Below are positions 7,756 to 13,206 of a stretch of DNA of 13,916 nt, one piece after another. Numbering within the stretch: the first letter of the stretch is position 1; each line of letters opens with the position of its first letter. This DNA comes from Treponema sp. (GTDB lineage: Bacteria; Spirochaetota; Spirochaetia; Treponematales; Breznakiellaceae). Both the position numbers and the translations under genes were made by a program. The DNA lies in NCBI GenBank assembly GCA_031264395.1, contig JAISEB010000324.1, positions 1 through 13,916 on the forward strand, read 5' to 3'. Under the pieces are notes generated by a model. The model was not told the DNA's origin and did not search any database. It saw nothing but the letters and a program-made list of their open reading frames with translations.

Positions 7756-8234
7756 GGGGAAAGGCGGCCAATCGCTTCCCGCAGCACCGCTTCCGCCGCG
7801 GCGGCGCGCACCGTCTCCCTGTCTCCCTCGATGTAAAAAACCCGCGCCGAAGACGGGCCGTCCGGGAGGGCCGTGGCTATCCACACCGTCCCCACAGCCG
7901 TGGAAGTCCCATCGCCCGACGGGCCGGCAAGGCCCGTCACCGAAACGGCCAGGGAAGCGCCGCTTTTTTCAAGGGCCGCTTCCGCCATGGCGCGGGCGGT
8001 TTCCCCGCTTACCGCGCCGTTTTTTTCAAGCAAAACCCGGTCAAGCCCCAGCATGACCGCCTTCGCGTCGATCATATACGTAACAAAAGAGCCCCAAAAA
8101 ACACGGGAAGCGCCGGGAACGGAGGCGATACGGTCCGCCACAAGCCCGGCCGTACAGGATTCCGCCGCGGCCACGGTTTTTTGCCGGGCGGCAAGGGCCT
8201 GTACAAGACGGGCCGCGGAATCTTCACGATCCAT
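7752..8234 (-). CDS. pncC: CinA C-terminal / PncC-type nicotinamide-nucleotide amidase
   Basis: This 160-residue stand-alone CinA C-terminal domain has the usual length for PncC. PncC hydrolyses NMN to nicotinate mononucleotide in the pyridine nucleotide salvage cycle, removing NMN made by NAD-dependent DNA ligase. Conserved motifs are AESCTAGLVADRIASVPGAS (24-43, with Ser26), VTYMIDAKAVMLG (51-63, with Tyr53 and Lys58), VTGLAGPSGDG (99-109) and VGTVWIA (114-120). ATG 8234 is chosen because the longer frame begins at a TTG inside the bactofilin and adds residues unlike the family. The gene overlaps the bactofilin 3' end by 11 bases, so the two are probably translationally coupled. Competence-related CinA functions need the N-terminal domain, which is absent. 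Confidence 0.9.
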   Translation of the reverse strand: MDREDSAARLVQALAARQKTVAAAESCTAGLVADRIASVPGASRVFWGSFVTYMIDAKAVMLGLDRVLLEKNGAVSGETARAMAEAALEKSGASLAVSVTGLAGPSGDGTSTAVGTVWIATALPDGPSSARVFYIEGDRETVRAAAAEAVLREAIGRLSP

Positions 8235-8640
8235 TGGCCCACTGCAGTTCAGTCTTGATCTCCTCGGTGGGCCGGGAAAAGATTTCAACCTCTTTTTCCG
8301 CCCTGATCATGCTGCACTGTCCTTCAAAAAGAACCCCGTCGGCAATGCGGAGCCTGGCCGCGGTCACGTCTCCCCGCACTTCCGCCCCGCTCATCATGTC
8401 GATCTTGTCCGCCGCCCATACGGCCCCCGCCACCGTGCCGTACACCGTAAGGGACGTGACCGAAATATGATCCGCTTCCACCACCGCTCCCCTGTCGACG
8501 ATAAGGGCGCCCGTGGCTTCTATGGTTCCCCGGAATTTTCCCTGTATGCGGAGCGTTTCCTTGAAACGGAGAAAACCGTTAAAGCTGGTGCTTTCACCAA
8601 GGACAACGATCTCCCCTTCCTTTTTTTTATCCCTGACCAT
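8224..8640 (-). CDS. Bactofilin (polymer-forming cytoskeletal protein)
   Basis: This 138-residue protein has a bactofilin core at about 10-111: repeated short beta-strands with regular Gly and hydrophobic residues, such as LRIQGKFRGTIEATGALIVD, VYGTVAGAVWAADKIDM and GAEVRGDVTAARLRIADG. Bactofilins form non-polar beta-helical filaments without nucleotides and affect cell shape, envelope growth and motility; in spirochaetes they have been linked to helical shape. The N-terminus (VRDKKKEGE) is short and charged, and the C-terminal tail after 112 is acidic. The ATG follows the response-regulator stop by two bases, with GGGGAG five bases upstream, so both are almost certainly co-transcribed. Confidence 0.92.
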   Translation of the reverse strand: MVRDKKKEGEIVVLGESTSFNGFLRFKETLRIQGKFRGTIEATGALIVDRGAVVEADHISVTSLTVYGTVAGAVWAADKIDMMSGAEVRGDVTAARLRIADGVLFEGQCSMIRAEKEVEIFSRPTEEIKTELQWANGS

Positions 8641-8642
8641 GC

Positions 8643-9368
8643 CTACTCCCCGCGGCCTTCTTCGCCATGCAGAAATTTACGGATCTGGTTTTCAAGGGCA
8701 AAAAGCCCTATTTCGTTTTTCTTGAGATCTTCCCATTCCCGTATCGTCTTTTCGATACGGGCGTCCAGCTCCGCGATGTGTTTGCGTACCCGCTGGGTCT
8801 TTTCCTTTATGTTCTCCACAAAACCCGGAAGGGAACGGGAATCGGTTTCGCCGCCGCGCGAGAGCATGACAATGGCGGCGTCAAGATCGTCCACGCTTTT
8901 TACAAAATCCTGCAGGTTGATCTTCATGTCCGTATTGAGTTCTTCCGCCATGCTGAGGCGCGACTCCCGGACGGCAATCTGGGCAAACAGTTCGCGGTTC
9001 CGCAGCACCGCCCTGATCCTCGCGAGAACTTCGGAAAAATTAAAGGGCTTGGTGATGTAATCGTCCACCCCGAGTTCAAAGCCTTCGACCTTGTCCTTGG
9101 CATCCCCCAGCGCGGAAAACATGATGATGGGAATCCCCGAATATTTCGGATCTGCCTTGAGGGTTTTGGTGACTTCCCATCCCGACATGCGGGGCATGAT
9201 GTTGTCCAGCAGTATCAGATCGGGCATGAAACGCCTTGTTTTTTCAAGGGCCTCCACCCCGTCGCCGGCTTCCTCGACAACAAAACCGAGCTTGGAGAGC
9301 ATTACCTCAAAGAATTCCAGATTTATTCTTTCGTCATCAACTATAAGTATTTTTTTCCGGGTATTCAT
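8643..9368 (-). CDS. Response regulator: receiver domain with C-terminal coiled-coil region
   Basis: This 241-residue protein starts at ATG 9368, with AGGAAGGA just upstream; the longer frame begins at GTG 9386 and would swallow that site. Residues about 5-125 form a CheY-like receiver: acidic pair Asp11/Asp12, phospho-acceptor Asp55 in LILLDNIMPRMSGWE, switch Ser85 in MFSAL, and Lys107 in ITKPF. Residues 128-241 are helical and charged with coiled-coil character (VENIKEKTQRVRKHIAELDARIEK spans about 184-207), and contain no recognisable DNA-binding or enzymatic output domain. It is therefore likely to act through protein contacts. It directly precedes the bactofilin. No histidine kinase is present in the window, so the phosphodonor is unknown. 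Confidence 0.9.
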   Translation of the reverse strand: MNTRKKILIVDDERINLEFFEVMLSKLGFVVEEAGDGVEALEKTRRFMPDLILLDNIMPRMSGWEVTKTLKADPKYSGIPIIMFSALGDAKDKVEGFELGVDDYITKPFNFSEVLARIRAVLRNRELFAQIAVRESRLSMAEELNTDMKINLQDFVKSVDDLDAAIVMLSRGGETDSRSLPGFVENIKEKTQRVRKHIAELDARIEKTIREWEDLKKNEIGLFALENQIRKFLHGEEGRGE

Positions 9369-9423
9369 TGTTTCCTTCCTGATCACAAACCGCCGCTTAA
9401 CCGGCTGTTATTTTCCTACGATA

Positions 9424-9439
9424 ATTATAATGTTGTCAA
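9424..9439 (-). promoter_or_regulatory. AT-rich promoter region before the response regulator
   Basis: A consensus TTGACA (9434-9439) and a consensus TATAAT (9424-9429) occur here only four bases apart, too close to form one promoter. Either TATAAT uses a poor -35 further upstream, or TTGACA uses a degenerate -10 about 17 bases downstream. The region clearly marks a transcription start for the receiver-bactofilin-pncC unit, but the exact hexamers are unresolved. Confidence 0.45.
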
Positions 9440-9501
9440 CCTGCGGAAAATCTTTTTACTTTTTCGCTCAGCCCGAAAACGCCGTATTGCGCGCCGCCCT
9501 C

Positions 9502-11163
9502 TCAAGCCGCCGTTTTCCGGCCTTGCCCGCCGTCCCCGTTCACTTTAACTATACGCAAAATGAGGCCGGAGATCAACAGGAGAAGGGCGGCGGCGAGAAA
9601 AAACAGCGGAAGAAAATCGCCCCGGGCCGTGTACAGCGTGTCCCCGGTAACGACGGGAAGATCCACGATGATCCACGATTCGCTAAAGGGCGCCGCCATG
9701 GCGATGATTCTGCCGTTGGGGTCTATTCCGCAGGTCTGCCCCGACGCGGTTGAACGGGCCATGGACCTGCGGTTTTCCACCGCCCGGAAGACCGCCATTG
9801 AAAGATGCTGGTTCTGGGCGGAAAGGCTGTATGACCAGGCGTCATTGGAAAGATTGACAATAAGCTCCGCCCCGCGGCGGACGAAATTCCGCGAAAGATA
9901 ACCGAAAGTGTCCTCAAAACAGATGGGACTTGAAAACGTGAAATTCCCCCCGCCATTCTGAAAGGGAACGGAGAAGAGCGTTTCATCGGACCCTTTTTCC
10001 CAGAAATGGGTGTCGGCCTCCGCCAGAATCGTGTAAAGCCAGGGAAGCTCTTTTTTATAGGGAAAATACTCGGTAAAGGGAACAAGGCGGAGCTTCCGGT
10101 AGATCCCGGCCTCTTTTCCCCCTTCATACAGCATTACGGCGTTGTAGTCGACGCGGTGATTCCCTTCCGGGTTTTTCAGCGGGTCTTTGCGCGCGTCGTC
10201 GTTGCCCAGAAGAAAGGGCACGTCCTGCCGCGCGAGGTACCGCAGAAGTTCCCGCACAAGAACCCAGGATTCATTGTCGTCCCGGTACGTGGTGTGCCAG
10301 TAGATACGGGGCACAAAGGCGGTTTCGGACCACACCACAAGGTCCGGCCGGGGCTCTTCTTGCAAGGCTTCGTCCGAAAGGCGGCGGAGAACGGAGAGAT
10401 TTTCCCGGTACTGCTCCATCTCCATTCCCGGCGCCTCCGCCTTCCACGGATCGGCGTTAAGCTGGACAAGGGCAAGGCGGGCGGCCGGCGCGGAAGAATA
10501 ATCCACGGGCGAAACGGCGCCGTACACGAGTGTACAGATCAGGGCCGCCGCCCACAGGAGGGCGGGGATCTTTTCCTTTACAACGCACTTCCAGACCGTT
10601 TCCGCGGCAAAGCGCCCGTTCACAAGAACGGCGGCCAAAAAAACCGACGGGAACACGACAAGGGCCGAAACGCCCCAGACCCCGAAAAGATCGGCAATCT
10701 GTATCACGGGAAGCAGCGTCCACTGGGAATAGCCTGTAATGCCGTAGGAATAGCCCAGAAAACCCAGCGTGCGCAGATATTCGTAACTTATCCAGATCAC
10801 CCACTGGACAATATAGCCGCGCTGGGGAAAAAGGGTGTCCGCCAGCTTCAGAAAAAAGAAGAGGAGGGCCAGGAAAACAAGGTAGATAAGGCCGACGATG
10901 ACCCCCGCCAGGGGATGAAAGGCGCCGAGCCAGTAATTAAAGAGGCTGTAGGAGGTATAACCGAACAGGGCCCCCCAGCACACCGACGCGGGAAGGCTTG
11001 ATCCGCGTATCAGGATAAAAACGGGAACATACGCTATCCAGGCAAGCAGGGGAAGCCCCTTTTCAACAACGGGGTTGGGAAAAGACCCGGCAAAAAGGAA
11101 GGCCGAAAGGATCACGAGACCGGCATTGACGGCGATTTTTTTAAGGCCGAAAACAACCCGCAT
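9502..11163 (-). CDS. lnt: Apolipoprotein N-acyltransferase
   Basis: This 553-residue protein starts at ATG 11163, sharing one base with the HU stop codon (TAATG), with AAGG nine bases upstream. Lnt N-acylates the diacylglyceryl-cysteine of lipoproteins as the last step of their maturation in the inner membrane. The N-terminal half has several membrane segments (about 10-215), then a nitrilase-like periplasmic domain. The catalytic triad is visible: Glu280 in VVWSETAF, Lys357 in YRKLRLVPFTEYFP, and Cys415 in SPICFEDTFGY. A final membrane helix lies at about 518-538. Length and motif order are those of the family. The lipoprotein at the left end of the window is a plausible client. Confidence 0.96.
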   Translation of the reverse strand: MRVVFGLKKIAVNAGLVILSAFLFAGSFPNPVVEKGLPLLAWIAYVPVFILIRGSSLPASVCWGALFGYTSYSLFNYWLGAFHPLAGVIVGLIYLVFLALLFFFLKLADTLFPQRGYIVQWVIWISYEYLRTLGFLGYSYGITGYSQWTLLPVIQIADLFGVWGVSALVVFPSVFLAAVLVNGRFAAETVWKCVVKEKIPALLWAAALICTLVYGAVSPVDYSSAPAARLALVQLNADPWKAEAPGMEMEQYRENLSVLRRLSDEALQEEPRPDLVVWSETAFVPRIYWHTTYRDDNESWVLVRELLRYLARQDVPFLLGNDDARKDPLKNPEGNHRVDYNAVMLYEGGKEAGIYRKLRLVPFTEYFPYKKELPWLYTILAEADTHFWEKGSDETLFSVPFQNGGGNFTFSSPICFEDTFGYLSRNFVRRGAELIVNLSNDAWSYSLSAQNQHLSMAVFRAVENRRSMARSTASGQTCGIDPNGRIIAMAAPFSESWIIVDLPVVTGDTLYTARGDFLPLFFLAAALLLLISGLILRIVKVNGDGGQGRKTAA

Positions 11164-11480
11164 TACCGCCGGCCTTCTCCGTCCCCAAGATCCCACACAT
11201 CCCGTTTGAGTTCCCGGCCGGCCCTGAAAGACGCTATGCCGTGGGGGCGCACTTCAAGAAATTCGCCCGTTTTTGGGTTCCGGGCCTTTTGACGGCCCTT
11301 TCTGGCCTTGACGACAAAGGAGCCGAAACCGCGCAGCTCCACCGCCATGCCGCCTGTAAGGGCGTTTTTTATTTCGCTGATAAACACTTCAATAATAGCG
11401 CGGATTTCCTTTTGGCTTATACCGGTTTTTTCATATATAGAATCAACGATATCCGCCTTGGTACGTTTTTTATCCGCCAT
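11163..11480 (-). CDS. hup: HU-family DNA-binding protein
   Basis: This 105-residue protein carries the HU/IHF fold: N-terminal helices (KADIVDSIYEKTGISQKEIR), the ELRGFGSFVVKARKGR strand region, and the DNA-intercalating arm RNPKTGE (67-73, Pro69). It compacts and bends DNA. It runs about 15 residues past the usual 90 with an acidic/basic tail (KRDVWDLGDGEGRR). ATG 11480 lies 11 bases inside the rpsT 3' end; the longer upstream frame is a shadow of rpsT. No clear ribosome-binding site precedes it, so coupling to rpsT translation is likely. Whether it is HU or an IHF-like homologue cannot be settled from one copy. Confidence 0.93.
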   Translation of the reverse strand: MADKKRTKADIVDSIYEKTGISQKEIRAIIEVFISEIKNALTGGMAVELRGFGSFVVKARKGRQKARNPKTGEFLEVRPHGIASFRAGRELKRDVWDLGDGEGRR

Positions 11481-11769
11481 GCTGCGCCGATACCGGACCG
11501 CCTTTGAGGGTATTAAAGAGCCTCTGCATTCGGGACTTTTTTCTGGCCGCGGCGTTCTTCTTGATAATGCCTTTACGGGCCGCGGTGTCGATCTTCTTGA
11601 GCATGTCCTTAAGAGCGGCCTCCGCTTCAACCGTCTCTTTTTTCCGGGCCAGCACCGTAAATTTCTTGGCGCTTGTTCTAACAGCGCTCTTTACCGCCTT
11701 GTTGCGGATACGGCGCTCCTCGCTTTGCCGGTGCCGTTTTTCGGCGGAACTTATCTTCTTGCCTGCCAA
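11470..11769 (-). CDS. rpsT: 30S ribosomal protein S20, UUG start
   Basis: This 99-residue, strongly basic helical protein has the S20 pattern: an N-terminal KK..SAEKRHRQSEERRIRN region and a C-terminal IDTAARKGIIKKNAAARKKSRM. S20 binds 16S rRNA early in assembly of the small subunit. The initiation codon is TTG at 11769 (protein start M-A-G-K-K), with GGGGG seven bases upstream; no ATG or GTG gives a sensible S20 N-terminus. E. coli rpsT also uses UUG and is autoregulated at translation, so the same may hold here. The C-terminus is about 12 residues longer than in E. coli, and that extension overlaps the HU start. Confidence 0.95.
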   Translation of the reverse strand: MAGKKISSAEKRHRQSEERRIRNKAVKSAVRTSAKKFTVLARKKETVEAEAALKDMLKKIDTAARKGIIKKNAAARKKSRMQRLFNTLKGGPVSAQHGG

Positions 11770-11818
11770 AGGAAAACCCCCAGTATGAAATCTCTCTTGA
11801 TACGCGCGTTACCGCTTC

Positions 11819-11829
11819 GTTATATAATA
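11819..11829 (-). promoter_or_regulatory. -10 region of the rpsT-hup-lnt operon
   Basis: On the minus strand the sequence reads TATTATATAAC, offering TATTAT (11824-11829) or TATAAC (11819-11824) as the -10. No good -35 exists, and the position where one would lie falls inside the inverted repeat at 11832-11859. The leader to the rpsT TTG would be about 45 bases. Confidence 0.5.
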
Positions 11830-11831
11830 GG

Positions 11832-11859
11832 GTTGTTCAATTTAGAATTATTGAACAAC
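11832..11859. repeat. Perfect 10-bp inverted repeat over the rpsT promoter, candidate operator
   Basis: GTTGTTCAAT (11832-11841) and ATTGAACAAC (11850-11859) are exact reverse complements around an 8-base centre. It lies just upstream of the rpsT -10 box and covers the -35 zone, as expected of a repressor or activator site. It is AT-rich and has no adjacent T-run, so a terminator for the zinc-ribbon gene 33 bases before it is less likely. Confidence 0.6.
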
Positions 11860-11892
11860 TTCCGCTTAAGAACGCCCCGTTATGGACAGGCC

Positions 11893-12063
11893 CTATTTGA
11901 AATCCGACGGACGCCGTTCCGTCCGCTTGCACTTGTCGCATTCGGCTATGTTTTTCACCTTGCCGTTTTCGAAAAGGGTCTTCATTTTGACCTCGCCCCC
12001 GCAGGAACAAAAAAACTGCTGCGTGGTTTTTGACGTACGGGCGTTTTTACTGGCCTGGGCCAT
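11893..12063 (-). CDS. Small zinc-ribbon protein, 56 aa, unknown function
   Basis: ATG 12063 is preceded by a strong ribosome-binding site (AAGGAG, seven-base spacing) and a promoter. The 56-residue product has Cys19-Ser-Cys21 and Cys42-Asp-Lys-Cys45, a CxC...CxxC pattern typical of a single zinc ribbon, and is rich in Lys/Arg (segments MAQASKNART, VKMKTLFENGK, ECDKCKRTERRPSDFK). The layout resembles small ribosomal or RNA-associated zinc ribbons such as L31 or L33 forms, but it is not clearly one of them. Its position directly upstream of rpsT suggests a translation-related role; that is inference. The good start signals and codon usage like its neighbours argue that it is a real gene. Confidence 0.8.
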   Translation of the reverse strand: MAQASKNARTSKTTQQFFCSCGGEVKMKTLFENGKVKNIAECDKCKRTERRPSDFK

Positions 12064-12095
12064 GTGTCTCTCCTTGCCCCCGAAGGAGCTTTTTC

Positions 12096-12125
12096 ACCAT
12101 AACACGCCTTTTTCATAAAAGTCAA
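12096..12125 (-). promoter_or_regulatory. Promoter of the zinc-ribbon gene
   Basis: TTGACT (12120-12125) and TATGGT (12096-12101) are 18 bases apart, matching sigma-70 consensus at five and four of six positions. Transcription would start near 12089, giving a leader of about 25 bases that contains the AAGGAG site. Confidence 0.6.
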
Positions 12126-12149
12126 GGGGCATGGAGTGTTAAGGGAACG

Positions 12150-12163
12150 GCAACTAAAGTTGC
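12150..12163. repeat. 14-bp palindrome beside the hairpin
   Basis: GCAACT (12150-12155) and AGTTGC (12158-12163) are exact reverse complements around AA. It ends one base before the hairpin region at 12165. It is too short to terminate by itself and may be part of a dispersed repeat. Confidence 0.5.
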
Positions 12164-12164
12164 T

Positions 12165-12191
12165 TCTGGAAACCCCGGTTGGGTTTCCAGA
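12165..12191. repeat. Perfect 11-bp stem hairpin
   Basis: TCTGGAAACCC (12165-12175) pairs exactly with GGGTTTCCAGA (12181-12191) around the loop CGGTT. No T-run follows on either strand, so it is not a canonical intrinsic terminator. It may stabilise the 3' end of the transcript coming from the DUF3782-like gene, or belong to a repeat element. A second GGTTTCC just downstream allows an alternative pairing. Confidence 0.65.
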
Positions 12192-12222
12192 GGTTTCCTT
12201 AGGGAACAAATAGTAATATACG

Positions 12223-12414
12223 TTATATGCAGCGGTGTCTTATGCGGATACGCCAGGAGTAGTGTGTCTTATGTTTGTTAAACGTCGAAATCATGTTTTG
12301 AACGGCCTTGCACTGATCGGAGCTCAGGCTTTCAACCCAGCGGACAATATTCCGCGCTTCCCGGCTGAGTGAAAAATCAAAGAACGGTTGGTTGGCTTTC
12401 GAATGAAAAAAGAC
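12223..12414 (-). pseudogene. Possible gene remnant, 63-residue open frame without start
   Basis: In the otherwise gene-poor 12,064-12,426 stretch, one minus-strand frame stays open for 63 residues to a TAA and looks protein-like, with segments such as NQPFFDFSLSREARNIVRWV and SLSSDQCKAVQNMISTF. It has no ATG, GTG or TTG at a useful place and no ribosome-binding site; an in-frame stop lies directly upstream. It could be the decayed end of a gene lost when the neighbouring DUF3782-like gene arrived. The family is not recognised, and chance cannot be excluded at this length. Confidence 0.25.
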
Positions 12415-12426
12415 TTACGGCAAATT

Positions 12427-13047
12427 TTACCATTCCCGGACTTTGAAGCCCTCGGGAGGCTCGGCCAGAACTACCGTATCCCCGGACTGCACCAGAACAT
12501 ACAATCCCTTTTTCAGGGCGTATTTCCTCACGTCCTCCGGCGCCACCATGGCCGCTACCGCCCCGACCAGTTTTCTCATATCTCCCCGTTTGTCCAGCTG
12601 CTCCCGTACCTTCTCTATCCTCTTTATGTGATCGTCCACGTCTTCCGTCGTCAGTTCAGACTTTACTTCCACCGGCATCGCGTAGTCGCCGTTTTCAAGC
12701 AGCACGTCCACCTGGGCGGCGACACGGCCCCCTTCCCAGAACTTGTGCGGCCCGCCGTGGGTAAAGGTATACCCGATAGCCCTGAACTTTTCCCAGAGCT
12801 TCGCGGAAACCATTTCTTCCGCCCATTTGCCGAAGGCGTTGTTAAGCCCTCCTATGTTTTTGGACAGCTTCTTGATCTGCCTGCCGGTGTCTTTAATCTG
12901 CCTGTCGGTTTCCTGAATCTTTTTGTCGGTTTCCGCGGACAAGTCTTTGATCTGCTTGCCGGTTTCCTGGAACATTGCCCAGACCTTTTCAAAAGTAAGT
13001 CCCGCGTATTCGGGCGGGAGAGAGGCGGCTTCATTTTGCCGGGCCAT
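12427..13047 (-). CDS. Coiled-coil plus PD-(D/E)XK nuclease-like protein (DUF3782 type)
   Basis: This 206-residue protein starts at ATG 13047, with GGGG eight bases upstream; the longer frame from 13080 adds residues over that site. Residues about 17-65 form heptad repeats such as DKKIQETDRQIKDTGRQIKK, a parallel coiled coil likely to drive oligomerisation. The C-terminal domain shows a restriction-endonuclease-like core: Asp114 in AQVDVLLENG, then Glu127-Val-Lys129 in MPVEVKSEL, that is D...ExK. This matches DUF3782 and similar PD-(D/E)XK families, multi-copy in many treponemes and cyanobacteria and of unknown role. It has its own promoter and is followed by a gene-poor spacer with a possible remnant, which suggests an insertion within otherwise housekeeping DNA. 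Confidence 0.8.
   Translation of the reverse strand: MARQNEAASLPPEYAGLTFEKVWAMFQETGKQIKDLSAETDKKIQETDRQIKDTGRQIKKLSKNIGGLNNAFGKWAEEMVSAKLWEKFRAIGYTFTHGGPHKFWEGGRVAAQVDVLLENGDYAMPVEVKSELTTEDVDDHIKRIEKVREQLDKRGDMRKLVGAVAAMVAPEDVRKYALKKGLYVLVQSGDTVVLAEPPEGFKVREW
12865..12957 (-). repeat. 21-bp periodic repeat coding the coiled coil
   Basis: The DNA for residues 31-61 of the DUF3782-like protein shows degenerate 21-base units, each encoding a heptad of the form (D/G)-(R/K)-(Q/K)-I-(K/Q)-x-(T/L). Unit gain or loss would keep the frame and change the coiled-coil length. Confidence 0.6.
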
Positions 13048-13151
13048 ACAAACACCCCCAAGAAATAATCCCGTCATCAAAAGATGGCGCGCTAATAGTT
13101 ACGCGAGGCCGTTTCAAAATCCGGCTGGTTTTGGAACAAACTCACTTAACA

Positions 13152-13180
13152 AAGATAAAGTATGTATCATGGACAGTCAA
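13152..13180 (-). promoter_or_regulatory. Promoter of the DUF3782-like gene
   Basis: TTGACT (13175-13180) and TATCTT (13152-13157) are 17 bases apart. Transcription would start near 13145, with a leader of almost 100 bases. On the plus strand, 13110-13136 can form a 9-bp stem with one G-T wobble (GTTTCAAAA / TTTTGGAAC); on the transcript strand the same pair is a C-A mismatch. Confidence 0.6.
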
Positions 13181-13206
13181 GCGGAAAGATAACGCCGGGC
13201 GGGGGC

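Noticed and set aside
7873..9060. Plus-strand open frame of 395 codons
   Set aside because: It crosses three minus-strand genes with recognised products and has biased composition typical of an antisense shadow.
10006..11001. Plus-strand open frame of 331 codons
   Set aside because: Antisense to lnt, which has its full catalytic triad in the minus frame.
12165..12191. Hairpin as an intrinsic terminator
   Set aside because: The stem is perfect, but neither strand has a T-run after it, and it lies over 200 bases past the nearest stop codon.
11982..12209. Minus-strand open frame of 75 codons overlapping the zinc-ribbon gene
   Set aside because: Out of frame with the 56-aa gene that has the promoter, ribosome-binding site and cysteine motif. 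This frame has none of these.
12274..12372. Short plus-strand frame beginning MFVKRRN
   Set aside because: Only about 30 codons, no ribosome-binding site, and less protein-like than the opposite-strand remnant.
12865..12957. 21-bp repeats as a CRISPR or minisatellite
   Set aside because: Units are degenerate, without spacers, and explained by coiled-coil heptads inside a coding sequence.
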